64,000 nucleotides of DNA from contig NZ_PYMH01000004.1 in the NCBI RefSeq assembly GCF_003025555.1, forward strand, positions 186,001 to 250,000. Direction: 5' to 3'. This stretch comes from Photobacterium lutimaris. GTDB lineage: Bacteria; Pseudomonadota; Gammaproteobacteria; Enterobacterales; Vibrionaceae. A program made the translations under genes and the position numbers. Shown here piece after piece: positions 1 through 8,948 of the stretch. The notes beneath the pieces are model-generated. The model was not told the DNA's origin, did no database searches, and saw only the letters and a list, made by a program, of their open reading frames with translations. Each line of letters begins with the position of its first letter. Position 1 is the stretch's first letter.

Positions 1-550
1 CGCAGTCTTCTGGGATAATGCACTCATAACCACGGTCGTTTGCTTCACGTACTGTCGTGTTAACACAGACTTCAGTTGTCACGCCACAAACAATCAGGGT
101 CTTGATATTGCGGTTTTGCAGAATCAGGTGAAGGTCGGTTTGATAGAAAGCCCCTTTACCGGGTTTATCGATAACAGGCTCGCCAGCGATAGGGTAGAGT
201 TCTGGAATAATGTCATGGCCTTCTTCGCCACGAATAAGAATACGTCCTTTTGGACCCGTTTCACCAATAAACGTTTTGCCGCCACGAGTTAACTTCGCTG
301 GTGGGCAATCACTAAGGTCGGCACGGTGACCTTCACGAGTATGAATAACCATCATTCCGGTATCGCGCGCTGCCTGAAGCACTTTTCCGCAAGGCTCAAT
401 GGCAGAGCGAACCAGAGAAACGTCATTACCTAGTGCTTCACCGAAACCACCAGGTTCAACAAAGTCACGTTGCATGTCAATGACGACTAAGGCTGTCGTT
501 TCAGGTGTAAATTCTAGGGCAAAGGGTTCGGCATTAAATGTTCTAGTCAT
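1..550 (-). CDS. Isochorismatase-family cysteine hydrolase (partial, 3' end outside window)
   Basis: The reading frame starts at the ATG complementary to 548-550 and runs off the left edge after 183 codons. The product has the isochorismatase-like layout: VVIDMQRDF near residue 25 (catalytic Asp), [10 protein letters not shown] near residue 129 (catalytic Lys) and [12 protein letters not shown] with the nucleophilic Cys at about residue 162. Members hydrolyse amides such as biuret, ureidoacrylate or N-carbamoyl compounds, or isochorismate; the Cys nucleophile favours an amidase. The substrate cannot be told from this fragment. The gene stands alone behind a 300-base region that holds a striking inverted repeat, and a LysR gene on the same strand lies upstream of that. 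Confidence 0.85.
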   Translation of the reverse strand, partial: MTRTFNAEPFALEFTPETTALVVIDMQRDFVEPGGFGEALGNDVSLVRSAIEPCGKVLQAARDTGMMVIHTREGHRADLSDCPPAKLTRGGKTFIGETGPKGRILIRGEEGHDIIPELYPIAGEPVIDKPGKGAFYQTDLHLILQNRNIKTLIVCGVTTEVCVNTTVREANDRGYECIIPEDC

Positions 551-670
551 AGTTTAATAACCTTTAATTATTGGGTCAGGCTAACTCTTAGTGGTTAGCA
601 CAGAACTGATATTATCCAGCTGTGACTAATTAAAAAAGTGAGTAAATCAGACCTCTAAAATCAAAGATTT

Positions 671-702
671 TGATGAGTCATGCATTGATGCGTGACTCAT
701 CA
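671..702. promoter_or_regulatory. Near-perfect 32-bp palindrome, candidate operator
   Basis: The arms TGATGAGTCATGCAT (671-685) and ATGCGTGACTCATCA (688-702) pair over 15 positions with one G/T mismatch and a 2-nt centre. It lies about 120 bases upstream of the cysteine hydrolase start and about 150 bases beyond the LysR stop. No T-tract follows on either strand, so an operator is more likely than a terminator. The rest of 551-849 shows no gene. Confidence 0.6.
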
Positions 703-849
703 CATTATTATGGTGTTCAATGGCTGTGACTGGGGACAAATCACAGTTTACTGGCTTACATCGAAAAAACTGATGTGTCGTTTCAGCTTTTTTACTGGGG
801 TAAATGCTGGAAAATCAGAACTGGATCACGGGGAGTGAGCTCGCCGTTT

Positions 850-1752
850 TTAACGGCACCACAGACTGGTTTTTTCTGGCTGCATTAAATATTCGATACA
901 CCAGTTTAATACGGGGCTTTCACGGTTAGCATGCCAGGCATAAAATAGCTGTGTTGGCTGCTTATGTTCCACGATGGCTTTCTTAATGATCGTCCCTTGA
1001 TCCAACAAGCTCTTAATGCGGTGGTGGGGGATATAGCCGATCCCGACACCACGCTCAACCATCTTTATCGCGGTTGTTAACTCTGGGGCGTAAATGATCT
1101 TCTGCCCTGTGAGTGACCAGGTATCTTGTGGTGAGATATGTTGTGATGTGTCTTTCACAACGATGGCAGGGTAATACCGTAACTGTTCTGCGGTTAATAC
1201 TGTGATCTGGCTCGCCAGTGGATGCGATTGTGCAACGATGAAATCCCACTCAATGTCGCCAATGGAGTGGTAGACAATACCTTCCATCTTTGGTGCTGAG
1301 TGGGGGGCTCCAATGACAAGATCGGCTCGCCTATCATATAACGCATCCCAACAACCGTTATAAACTTCCGTTTTGATCGAAACTTGAGTCGAAGGAAATT
1401 GATGGTTTAGTTGTTCGATTAAATCAATGAGGCCATCACGATTAATAATATTATTAATTGCAATCGAAAATGATACATCAACCCCTGTGCTGATCATGGC
1501 TGTATTGCGAACCAATTCCTCGTAGGAGTCGAGCATCCACTGGCTTTGGTCGATAAAATATTGTCCCGCAGGTGTCAGCTTTACCTGCCGACCGGTTCGG
1601 TCAAATAATGAAAACCCAAGCTCCTCTTCCATTTTTTTTACGGTATAGCTAACGGCTGAAGGTACACGGTTGAGCCGCTCAGCGGCAACGGCAAAACTAC
1701 CTGATTTAGCGATGACATGAATGGTTTTAAGCGCGTCTTTAGACAGAGGCAT
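850..1752 (-). CDS. LysR-family transcriptional regulator
   Basis: A 300-residue LysR-type regulator. The N-terminal winged helix-turn-helix reads LKTIHVIAKSGSFAVAAERLNRVPSAVSYTVKKMEEELG, followed by LFDRTGRQVKLTPAG, then a periplasmic-binding-protein-like effector domain. The VPSAVSYTVKKMEEEL wording resembles the YhaJ/PunR branch. I chose the ATG at 1752, because the HTH then begins about ten residues in; an in-frame start at 1806 would add 18 residues not typical of the family. It may control the cysteine hydrolase gene downstream on the same strand, whose promoter region carries a long palindrome. That link is inference. Confidence 0.85.
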   Translation of the reverse strand: MPLSKDALKTIHVIAKSGSFAVAAERLNRVPSAVSYTVKKMEEELGFSLFDRTGRQVKLTPAGQYFIDQSQWMLDSYEELVRNTAMISTGVDVSFSIAINNIINRDGLIDLIEQLNHQFPSTQVSIKTEVYNGCWDALYDRRADLVIGAPHSAPKMEGIVYHSIGDIEWDFIVAQSHPLASQITVLTAEQLRYYPAIVVKDTSQHISPQDTWSLTGQKIIYAPELTTAIKMVERGVGIGYIPHHRIKSLLDQGTIIKKAIVEHKQPTQLFYAWHANRESPVLNWCIEYLMQPEKTSLWCR

Positions 1753-1994
1753 GCTGATTTCCGAAATAGCGAGGTTGATAAAATTATATGTTTTTGTCGA
1801 TGACAATCAACATTTTGGAACCATTTACAAGCTCAGCTTCACAGCTTGATTTCAATGCCATTCAAAATAGTTTCGTCATTTCAACGTCTTCTTTAGACTG
1901 CTTTCCACACATATGTACCTCAATCATGCTGATAGCCTGTTGTTACAAATTGTAGAGGAGCTACTATTAACGTGAACATGCGAGGAGAAATCAA

Positions 1995-2765
1995 ATGAAA
2001 CTGAAAATAGCTCTTGCGGTATTGGCACTCGCGATCACTCCGGTTCATGCTGGCTGGGATGAAATTAAAGATGCCGCTTCAAAGCTTGGCGAAGAAGTCG
2101 GTAAAGGCTCTAAAGAAGCCTGGGATTCCGTGTCGGATTTCTCAAAGGAAACGTGGGATTCCATATCTGAATGGGGAGAGGATGCCTATAACACTGCCGG
2201 AGAGTGGACGGATGCTTCTGTCGAGAAAAGCAAAGAGTGGTTGGATGTCGCGGATGCCAAGCTGGATGAGATGCTAGAACCGGAAACCCCTGAGGAAGCC
2301 CGTCTCGCCTTGAATACCATGGCTGATACGGCCTTGGTGCGGTTATTCAACGAACAGCCTTCAGCCAAGCTTCTGTTCGATAGTGCTTATGGCTATGCCG
2401 TTTTCGATTCTCGCAAATTTTCTCTTATGCTTCATACCAACCAAGGCGCTGGTGTTGCCGTGAACCGCAAAACAGAAAAACATACTTATATGAAGATGTT
2501 TGGTGCAGGGCTTGCGGCTGGATTTGGCGGTAAGTTCTATCAGCAAGTTATCTTCTTTGAAGATCAACAAACCTTCGATGGATTTGTTACCGACGGTTGG
2601 GAAGCGACGTCAGAAGTGGGGGCTGTAGCCGGGACTGAGAGTGCCGAGTTGGCAGCCAAGTACAACGGCGGCATGGCCATTTATCAGATTGGTGAAAAAG
2701 GCCTGTTGCTCGATGCCAACATTTCCGGTTCAAAATACTGGATTGATACCGACCTGACCGAGTAG
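1995..2765 (+). CDS. Secreted SYLF (YSC84-like) domain protein with amphipathic repeats
   Basis: A 256-residue exported protein. The signal peptide (about residues 1-19, MKLKIALAVLALAITPVHA) ends at an AHA/G cleavage site. Residues about 20-90 form a highly charged helical stretch with imperfect 11-residue periodicity (KEAWDSVSDFSKETWDSISEW and similar). Residues about 105-256 carry SYLF/YSC84 features: AYGYAVFDSRKF, the glycine-rich FGAGLAAGFGGKFYQQVIFFED, and the closing ISGSKYWIDTD. SYLF domains bind phosphoinositides in eukaryotes; bacterial members are usually envelope proteins of unknown role. A GAGGAG ribosome site precedes the ATG. The family call is firm and the function is open. Confidence 0.8.
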   Translation: MKLKIALAVLALAITPVHAGWDEIKDAASKLGEEVGKGSKEAWDSVSDFSKETWDSISEWGEDAYNTAGEWTDASVEKSKEWLDVADAKLDEMLEPETPEEARLALNTMADTALVRLFNEQPSAKLLFDSAYGYAVFDSRKFSLMLHTNQGAGVAVNRKTEKHTYMKMFGAGLAAGFGGKFYQQVIFFEDQQTFDGFVTDGWEATSEVGAVAGTESAELAAKYNGGMAIYQIGEKGLLLDANISGSKYWIDTDLTE

Positions 2766-2841
2766 TGAGTGAAGACATTACCTATTTTAATGGGTCTGTG
2801 TGCAAAGGGTGAGGGGGCTTACCCTTTTACGGAGGTTAGTG

Positions 2842-3861
2842 ATGAAAGGCTTTATTAGCGGGTTGCCAAAAGTTGAACTGCACCTGCACCTTGAAGGAAC
2901 ACTCGAGCCAGAGTTGATGTTCACTCTGGCCGAGCGAAATAACGTTATACTTCCCTATTCTTCTATTGAGTCTCTGAAAGCGGCTTATCAATTTCATGAT
3001 CTCCAAGCTTTTCTTGATATCTATTATCAAGGTGCTTTAGTTCTCCAAACTGAGCAGGACTTCTATGATCTGACTTACGCCTACCTTAAACGTTGCAAGG
3101 AAGAGCACATTATTCACACCGAGGTATTTTTTGACCCGCAAATCCATACTCAAACAGGTACTCCGTTCGATACCGTCACTGGAGGGGTCACTCGTGCTTT
3201 GAAGGACGGAGAAGCCAATCTTGGCATCACTTCGGGTTTGATCATGTGTTTCCTGCGTGATTTATCCGAAGATGAGGCGATTGAAACGCTCAAGCAAGCA
3301 ATTCTGTATAAAGACGACATTGTGGCGGTGGGGTTAGATTCGTCTGAGTCGGGTAATCCACCGGAAAAGTTTGAGCGTGTATTTGCGATGGCGAGGAATA
3401 CGGGGTTTAAAACCGTTGCCCACGCTGGAGAGGAAGGATCCGCCGATTATATCTGGGGCGCGATCAATGCACTCAAGGTTGATCGTATCGACCATGGTGT
3501 GCGATGTAGCGATGATCCTAAGTTGGTTGACTACCTCGTTGAGCACCAACTTCCTTTAACCGTATGCCCACTGTCCAATGTGCAACTGAATGTGTTTGAT
3601 GACATAGCGCATCACAACATTGTTGATTTGTTGAAGCAAGGTGTATTGGTAACGATTAATTCAGATGATCCCGCGTATTTTGGCGGTTATCTCAATGAGA
3701 ATTACTTGGCGGTTGCTGAGGCTTTCGATTTGACTAAACAGGAAGTGGCAAGGTTCAGTGAAAATGCGATTAAGGCCAGCTTCTTGAGCGATGAGAAGAA
3801 ACAGCTATTGCAGCAAAAATTGGAACATTACCTAGACATTCAGTTCCGTCCGATTATCTAA
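2842..3861 (+). CDS. Adenine deaminase, adenosine-deaminase-like type
   Basis: A 339-residue cytoplasmic metal-dependent purine deaminase. Visible motifs are [17 protein letters not shown] (metal-binding HxH), the [12 protein letters not shown] active-site segment, RIDHGVR, and TVCPLSN followed by [13 protein letters not shown] (metal/catalytic Asp). [11 protein letters not shown] and [11 protein letters not shown] match the bacterial adenine deaminase branch of the adenosine deaminase superfamily (Pseudomonas PA0148 type) better than true Add. The likely reaction is adenine to hypoxanthine in purine salvage. The GGAG at 2831-2834 fits the ATG at 2842; a longer in-frame opening at 2800 lacks such a site. 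Confidence 0.85.
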   Translation: MKGFISGLPKVELHLHLEGTLEPELMFTLAERNNVILPYSSIESLKAAYQFHDLQAFLDIYYQGALVLQTEQDFYDLTYAYLKRCKEEHIIHTEVFFDPQIHTQTGTPFDTVTGGVTRALKDGEANLGITSGLIMCFLRDLSEDEAIETLKQAILYKDDIVAVGLDSSESGNPPEKFERVFAMARNTGFKTVAHAGEEGSADYIWGAINALKVDRIDHGVRCSDDPKLVDYLVEHQLPLTVCPLSNVQLNVFDDIAHHNIVDLLKQGVLVTINSDDPAYFGGYLNENYLAVAEAFDLTKQEVARFSENAIKASFLSDEKKQLLQQKLEHYLDIQFRPII

Positions 3862-3867
3862 AAAAAA

Positions 3868-3891
3868 CGCCTATCAAATCCATGATAGGCG
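3868..3891. terminator. Hairpin after adenine deaminase gene
   Basis: The 8-bp arms CGCCTATC and GATAGGCG enclose a short loop. A run of seven A precedes it, so it has a T-run on the minus strand; on the plus strand only AGCAATAAA follows. It probably separates this gene from the convergent gene at 4150. The rest of 3892-4149 is AT-rich with a small hairpin near 4072-4092 and no gene. Confidence 0.6.
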
Positions 3892-4149
3892 AGCAATAAA
3901 TCGTTTAAGGAACAACATATTTGAAGTGCAATAATCATACGTTCTGGGTAAAAACCGTGCAACGATCGATGGTGTAAAAGTTGTATGTTATTTTGTTAAT
4001 TATCTTTTGGCTTAACTATTTACCGTTGGAAAATTTTTTAAATTTTTTATTCGTACACTAATTTTACTAATAACCATTGTTTTTCAATGGGTAAAGCCAA
4101 TGAGATGTGAAAACGGAATCCGTTGTTATTGCCTTTCCTGGACAACCTC

Positions 4150-4698
4150 TTAATTAAAAAACGATTTTATGTTTTTTTGTAATGTTAATAACCAGCCTTT
4201 TCTGGGCTTGATTGTGTGAGCTTGGTCAACACCAATGTAATAGGATTGCATGAATTGCTGTCGAAGCGCTTCAGCTTGCTGGCTGCCGTTTGTCGTGAGT
4301 TGCTGGCTTATTTCAGTGGCTTGATCATTGGCATAGCTAAAATCAATGCCATTAAAGCCCTGACACAAAAACCAAGTCATACCTATGGCCTTCACTTCCA
4401 TTTCATTCATGGTGTGGAACTTCTGGGCGTGCTCGTCTCCTACATGCTGCTGGAAGAGCGCATCCATTTCTGAGATTTTGCTCCGGGTCGCCTGAAACTC
4501 ATCCAATATCTGCTGGAAAGATTGAGTGAATAAGCCAAGTGCGAGATCTTGCTGAAGCTTTTCTGCTTTTTGCTGGCAAACGCGAAGGAAAAAATCAGAG
4601 CGAAATTCAATGAACCCGTTGGCAAACGCTCGCTCGGCGTCACTAAATGGGAGTTGCTCAAAGCCAAACTCGTTTAATAGATGTTTTAATGGTTTCAT
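4150..4698 (-). CDS. Conserved hypothetical protein, 182 aa
   Basis: I do not recognise the family. The 182-residue product is soluble, with no signal peptide or membrane segment, and is mostly predicted helix. It is rich in Gln, Phe and Glu and has a basic C-terminus (KPRKGWLLTLQKNIKSFFN). It stands alone, convergent with the adenine deaminase gene and divergent from the glutathione peroxidase gene. Sound codon usage and full occupancy of the interval support a real gene. Confidence 0.65.
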   Translation of the reverse strand: MKPLKHLLNEFGFEQLPFSDAERAFANGFIEFRSDFFLRVCQQKAEKLQQDLALGLFTQSFQQILDEFQATRSKISEMDALFQQHVGDEHAQKFHTMNEMEVKAIGMTWFLCQGFNGIDFSYANDQATEISQQLTTNGSQQAEALRQQFMQSYYIGVDQAHTIKPRKGWLLTLQKNIKSFFN

Positions 4699-4811
4699 AC
4701 TGGGCTATCGGTAAACGTACGCTTTAAGCAGTATACGAAAATTAGAGCTCACTTTCTAAATCATTCACTTAGACTATAGAAATAAGATTCTAATCATAAG
4801 AGGGAAACGCT

Positions 4812-5294
4812 ATGTCAGGCTTTTATGGGCTTTCTGCCAGTAAGATCAACGGTGATGTTGTTGATATGAGTGAGTTTGAAGGCAAGGTTGTACTGGTAGT
4901 GAATACGGCAAGCGAGTGTGGTTTTACGTCTCAGTACAAAGGGTTACAGATGTTGTTTGATAAGTATCAAGACCAAGGACTGATGATCCTCGGGTTTCCT
5001 TGTAATCAGTTTGGTGGTCAAGAACCGGGGGAGAATAACGAAATTGAACAAGTGTGCCAGCTAAACTATGGCGTCAGCTTTCCGATGTTTGAAAAAGTGG
5101 ATGTGAATGGTCCAGATAGCCACGAAGTGTTCAAATACCTTACTAGCGCGCTGCCCGGGTTGATGGGTAAGAAAATCAAATGGAATTTTACCAAGTTCCT
5201 GGTGGGACGTGACGGCAAGCCGGTGAAGCGTTTTGCTCCAACCAAAACCCCTGAGGCGATAGAAAAAGATATTGTCCGCGCGCTTAATCGCTAG
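4812..5294 (+). CDS. Glutathione peroxidase-family thiol peroxidase
   Basis: A 160-residue thioredoxin-fold peroxidase reducing hydrogen peroxide or organic peroxides with thiols. The peroxidatic cysteine is in NTASECGFTSQYKGLQ, with the conserved Gln in GFPCNQFGGQEPG and Trp in WNFTKFLVGRDG completing the Cys-Gln-Trp site. Cysteine replaces selenocysteine, as usual in bacteria. FPCNQF and EQVCQLNYGV match BtuE-type enzymes. Length is normal for the family. AGAGGGAAA precedes the ATG. Confidence 0.9.
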   Translation: MSGFYGLSASKINGDVVDMSEFEGKVVLVVNTASECGFTSQYKGLQMLFDKYQDQGLMILGFPCNQFGGQEPGENNEIEQVCQLNYGVSFPMFEKVDVNGPDSHEVFKYLTSALPGLMGKKIKWNFTKFLVGRDGKPVKRFAPTKTPEAIEKDIVRALNR

Positions 5295-5299
5295 TCACT

Positions 5300-5341
5300 A
5301 AATAGTGTCAGCCCATATATGTGTATGGGTTAGCACTATTT
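5300..5341. terminator. Long hairpin between convergent genes
   Basis: The outer arms AAATAGTG and CACTATTT and the inner arms AGCCCATA and TATGGGTT form about 16 pairs around a small internal loop. It lies between the glutathione peroxidase and CHAD genes, which converge, and likely ends transcription on both strands. Confidence 0.6.
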
Positions 5342-5375
5342 GTAGGTTGCAACGACCATGCTAGAAGGTGCGGTA

Positions 5376-6350
5376 CTACCAAGTTGACGGTTCTTGGTAC
5401 AGGGTATAAAACAGGTCAATACTCTTGGGTTGCCTGAACTGGATCAGCTGATCGACTGTTAGCTGTTTTGCTTTTAAATGATAATCCCCATATATATCGA
5501 TCAACTCCTCAATCGCTTTGTAGCGCCCACTTTGTTGTCCATGTTCAGTCAAGTAGTGCTTGAAAAATGCGAGTTGGACAGATGAATCATTAAAGCTACC
5601 TAAACTATCCTGCAGTACTTTAAGTTGGAGTACCTGCTGTTTGGTCTCTTTTAAGGATAAAATCGGCGTAAAATATTCAAGTAAATAACGAAATTTTTTA
5701 CAGTCTATCCGTAACTGGTGGATGATAGCATCATCGCTATTGGCATCAATGTTGTGGCACTGGCTTTCTATCTGTTTGAAGTAATGCCATAAAAAACCAT
5801 GCGCTGTGGTTTTGCATGCTAACTGTCCCTCGGCGGTGGGGTTGTCTCGCATGTTATCAAGCTGAGTAAGTACCTGCTTGCATGTAGACTTGTATTCTTC
5901 TGATTTCAGCCACTCTTTAAGGTATTTCAGAGACTTCCTGCGCTGGGATTGAATATCATCAAAGAAGCGGGTTAAGCCTTTGTGGTGTTGATGCTCCAGC
6001 AATGAAAAATACTGCTCCATATGTAGCAAGAAAACATCCAGATCACGCATCAAGTTGGTATGTTGCATGAGCTGTCTTAGGCTTTTTTTCAAAACCACTT
6101 TTTCCTGTCGATGGAATAGGGGGGTGAGTTGGTTGATAAGGGCACGAATTCTTCGCAGTGCCACTCGATATTGATGAATAAACTCTTCGTGATCATCTCG
6201 GATTATTCCCAGCTCGTGCCTTCTGGCATGTTCAAATTCGTTAACTAAAAAATGGTATGTAGGCAGGTAAATTTCTACTTCGGGTGAGAGTTGTACCACT
6301 GGGTTTTTCCGTTTTGGTAGCTTGAGCTGGTCCCGCTTTGTCACTGTCAT
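5376..6350 (-). CDS. CHAD domain-containing protein
   Basis: A 324-residue soluble protein. A CHAD domain (conserved histidine alpha-helical domain) spans most of it: HQYRVALRRIRALINQL, then RDLDVFLLHMEQYF, and in the second half IHQLRIDCKKFRYLLEYF. These regularly spaced His/Arg/Lys positions are the polyphosphate-binding pattern of the family. Many CHAD proteins are fused to a CYTH triphosphatase domain; this one is not. I chose the ATG at 6350, which has a GGAGGGGG stretch upstream at a slightly long distance; an in-frame start at 6446 adds 32 residues with no good ribosome site. A polyphosphate-related role is inferred from the family only. Confidence 0.8.
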   Translation of the reverse strand: MTVTKRDQLKLPKRKNPVVQLSPEVEIYLPTYHFLVNEFEHARRHELGIIRDDHEEFIHQYRVALRRIRALINQLTPLFHRQEKVVLKKSLRQLMQHTNLMRDLDVFLLHMEQYFSLLEHQHHKGLTRFFDDIQSQRRKSLKYLKEWLKSEEYKSTCKQVLTQLDNMRDNPTAEGQLACKTTAHGFLWHYFKQIESQCHNIDANSDDAIIHQLRIDCKKFRYLLEYFTPILSLKETKQQVLQLKVLQDSLGSFNDSSVQLAFFKHYLTEHGQQSGRYKAIEELIDIYGDYHLKAKQLTVDQLIQFRQPKSIDLFYTLYQEPSTW

Positions 6351-6622
6351 ATTATATTTACCCCCTCCATTAACTGTAGTGCGAAATTTTCCATTTTGGT
6401 GGTGAGACAAGGAAAATCTCACTGACAAATAACAAGAAAATGTCATTTATGATGCTTTGCTCATGCTCGGCAAAAAGTGAGTGCTTGAAACTGGCAATGA
6501 GAGTTTACGTCTGCGCTTTACATTTTCGCAACATTGTTTGCAGCACGAATTTCTCAACCTATAACCGAACTGCTAATTGTTTAGATAAGGTCTAGCGACC
6601 ATGTTGATTTACGGCAGAAAGG

Positions 6623-7702
6623 ATGATGAAGATGATTGAGAATCCACTCGGGACAGACGGCTTTGAGTTTGTGGAATATACCGCCCCAACGTCTGAAGGG
6701 ATAGCAAACCTCAAACAACTCTTTCATGATATGGGGTTCGCTGAAGTCGCTAAGCATAAACACAAATCAGTATGGTTATACCGTCAAGGTGACGTCAATT
6801 TTATCATCAATGGAGAGCAGCACTCTCAGGCGGCGGGTTTTGCTGGTGTTCATGGTGCCAGTGTGAATGCAATGGCGTTCAGGGTCGCGGATTCCGCGCA
6901 AGCACTGAGGTATGCGGTTGATAAAGGCGCAACGGCTTGTCCGCCGCAGTCAGGGCCGATGGAGCTAAATATTCCAGCCATCTACGGAATTGGCGAGTCA
7001 CTGATTTATTTGGTCGATCGATATGGCGATAGCAATATCTACGATATCGATTTTGATTTCTATCCCGACTACCAGGCTCGTATGCAAGATCGCGATGCGG
7101 GGTTGCTAGTGATTGATCACCTTACCCACAATGTGAAGCAGGGAAACATGGATTTATGGGCGAGTTTTTATGAGCGAATTGCCAATTTTAGGGAAATTAG
7201 ACACTTTGATATCAAAGGTAAAATGACGGGATTACTATCGCGGGCGATGACGGCACCGTGTGGCAAGATCAGGATCCCGATCAACGAGTCTCGTGATGAC
7301 AAGTCGCAAATTGCGGAGTACCTCAACCAATACAACGGGGAAGGGATCCAGCATATTGCCATGAGTACGGATGATATCTTCGGGACGGTATCCAAGCTGA
7401 AGTCGGGCGGTTTGATTTTCATGAATACTCCCGATACCTATTATGAAGGGATCAACAAGCGCGTACCGGGGCATCATGAAGATGTCGCCAAGCTCAGCGA
7501 ATTGAAGATTCTGATTGATGGTGATGAGACAGGCATATTGCTACAGATCTTTACCGATACCGTTATAGGGCCTGTATTTTTTGAAATCATTCAGCGCAAA
7601 GGTAATGAAGGTTTTGGGGAAGGTAATTTTCAAGCGCTGTTTGAGTCTATCGAATTAGATCAGATCCGTCGTGGTGTGCTGACTCAAGATAATGAAAGCT
7701 AA
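6623..7702 (+). CDS. hpd: 4-hydroxyphenylpyruvate dioxygenase
   Basis: A 359-residue non-haem Fe(II) enzyme converting 4-hydroxyphenylpyruvate to homogentisate in tyrosine degradation or pyomelanin formation. Two vicinal-oxygen-chelate modules are visible. The facial triad ligands are His in VIDHLTHNV, His in GIQHIAMSTDD and Glu in FFEIIQRKGNEGFGEGNF. The C-terminal helix SIELDQIRRGVL is typical. Three in-frame ATGs (6623, 6626, 6632) share the AGAAAGG ribosome site at 6616-6622; 6626 or 6632 have better spacing. No hmgA or other tyrosine-catabolic gene is adjacent, so homogentisate must be handled elsewhere. Confidence 0.95.
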   Translation: MMKMIENPLGTDGFEFVEYTAPTSEGIANLKQLFHDMGFAEVAKHKHKSVWLYRQGDVNFIINGEQHSQAAGFAGVHGASVNAMAFRVADSAQALRYAVDKGATACPPQSGPMELNIPAIYGIGESLIYLVDRYGDSNIYDIDFDFYPDYQARMQDRDAGLLVIDHLTHNVKQGNMDLWASFYERIANFREIRHFDIKGKMTGLLSRAMTAPCGKIRIPINESRDDKSQIAEYLNQYNGEGIQHIAMSTDDIFGTVSKLKSGGLIFMNTPDTYYEGINKRVPGHHEDVAKLSELKILIDGDETGILLQIFTDTVIGPVFFEIIQRKGNEGFGEGNFQALFESIELDQIRRGVLTQDNES

Positions 7703-7710
7703 ATAGAAAA

Positions 7711-7738
7711 CGCCCCTGATATGATTGAATCAGAGGCG
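7711..7738. terminator. Hairpin after hpd
   Basis: The arms CGCCCCTGAT and ATCAGAGGCG pair with one mismatch. It lies between hpd and the convergent NapC/NirT cytochrome gene, with AAATAGAAAA before it (a T-rich tail on the minus strand). Confidence 0.6.
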
Positions 7739-7746
7739 TAGCCCGA

Positions 7747-8322
7747 TTATTCAGGCAGCTTGTGGGCAATTCCAGCATGACAGTCAATGCATGTTAGGCC
7801 ACGAGCTTCCATTGTCTGATGACGACGAGAGGCATTACGAGATTGATTCTCAAAATCCATTGTCGTTACGTCATGGCAATATCGACATTGCTTCGAGTCA
7901 TTTTCTTTGAACTCATGGGTGACCCTCTCGGCTAAACGAGGGCGGTGTTCTGACTCAAAGTTTTCCAAGTTAATTTTCCCCGTTATCATGTGGATAATGT
8001 CCACACTGGCGCCAATTTTAAGGGCCATTTTAGGAAAAAACTCTTGTGGTACATGGCAGTCACTGCAAGTCGCGGCAACGACGCCCCTAGTATTGGTAAA
8101 GTGTGGTGAAGCTTCATACTCTTCCACAATCGTATCCATACCGACATGACAGCCATAACAAAAATCATTGTTATTGGTGTAAGTCATTCCATAATGAAAA
8201 CCACCTAGTGCAATAGCTCCCAAGATAAAAGCCAGAAAGCCTCCGATTGGAATGCCTAGCAACCATTTCTTGCTTGGCTTACTCCATAAGGATTTCTTTT
8301 GTTGAGGGTTACTCAAGGTCAT
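7747..8322 (-). CDS. NapC/NirT-family tetraheme cytochrome c (CymA-like quinol dehydrogenase)
   Basis: A 191-residue inner-membrane cytochrome. One N-terminal transmembrane anchor (about residues 20-45, WLLGIPIGGFLAFILGAIAL) is followed by a periplasmic domain with four CXXCH haem motifs: CYGCH, CSDCH, CRYCH and CIDCH. NapC/NirT proteins oxidise menaquinol and pass electrons to periplasmic acceptors. Next to a diheme cytochrome and divergent mtrCAB it fits the CymA role of Shewanella and Vibrio extracellular electron transfer. Its start lies 8 bases after the stop of the upstream diheme cytochrome gene, so the two are probably cotranscribed. Confidence 0.88.
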   Translation of the reverse strand: MTLSNPQQKKSLWSKPSKKWLLGIPIGGFLAFILGAIALGGFHYGMTYTNNNDFCYGCHVGMDTIVEEYEASPHFTNTRGVVAATCSDCHVPQEFFPKMALKIGASVDIIHMITGKINLENFESEHRPRLAERVTHEFKENDSKQCRYCHDVTTMDFENQSRNASRRHQTMEARGLTCIDCHAGIAHKLPE

Positions 8323-8330
8323 TCTCTCTA

Positions 8331-8948
8331 TTATTGATAGCTAGCGTAGTATTCTACAACGGCTTTGATCTCGTCATCGCTCATGGCTTTTATTGCATCT
8401 ACCATGCCCTTATCAGCGTCACGCTGGCCATTTTTGTATTCCATCATACTGGCTAGTAGGTAACCTTTTTTCTGTCCTGCAAGAATGGATGCTTCATCAA
8501 ACGGGTCACTTCCACCGTCTGCGTGGCAGCGAGCACAACTCTTGTCGTGAAGCTCTTTACCCATGGCGGCTAGATCGGCATCGAATGGCTGCTGAGCACG
8601 GACAAAAGGTAGTTCAGCATAGTGAGCGGCTAGAGCTTCAATTTGATCTTCACTTAGTGACTCGACAATATTAGCCATGTCATCGGATTGGCTTGTATCG
8701 CCATGAACATAGTTCACGGTTTTGGCAGGTCTGCCATCTAAATACTGCAGCATTTGATCGCTGAGGTTCCACTCTGGAATACCAGAAATCGTAGGAATAT
8801 CTGTTTGAGAACTGACCCCATCAGCACCGTGACAAGACTCACAGCTCTGGATCAGTTCATCTGAAAGAGCGTGGGCGTTAAATGTAATAAAACTAGAAGA
8901 TAGAGCAATGAACAAAGCTGTTTTTTTTGTTTTAGTTAAAAAAGACAT
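8331..8948 (-). CDS. Periplasmic diheme c4-type cytochrome (PdsA-like)
   Basis: A 205-residue exported diheme cytochrome. The signal peptide covers about residues 1-28 (ending FNAHA), and two class I haem domains follow: CESCHGADG with a later Met ligand candidate, and CARCHADGG with a second Met-rich segment. In Vibrio natriegens a periplasmic diheme cytochrome, PdsA, is reported to shuttle electrons from CymA to the MtrCAB conduit. Length, haem count and position next to a CymA-like gene fit that role. I chose the ATG at 8948, which has GCGGAG upstream; an in-frame ATG at 8981 would put 11 extra residues before the signal peptide. Confidence 0.82.
   Translation of the reverse strand: MSFLTKTKKTALFIALSSSFITFNAHALSDELIQSCESCHGADGVSSQTDIPTISGIPEWNLSDQMLQYLDGRPAKTVNYVHGDTSQSDDMANIVESLSEDQIEALAAHYAELPFVRAQQPFDADLAAMGKELHDKSCARCHADGGSDPFDEASILAGQKKGYLLASMMEYKNGQRDADKGMVDAIKAMSDDEIKAVVEYYASYQ

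Noticed and set aside
7725..8456. Plus-strand frames over the NapC/NirT and diheme cytochrome genes
   Set aside because: The minus-strand frames carry all CXXCH motifs and a membrane anchor; the plus frames are shadows.
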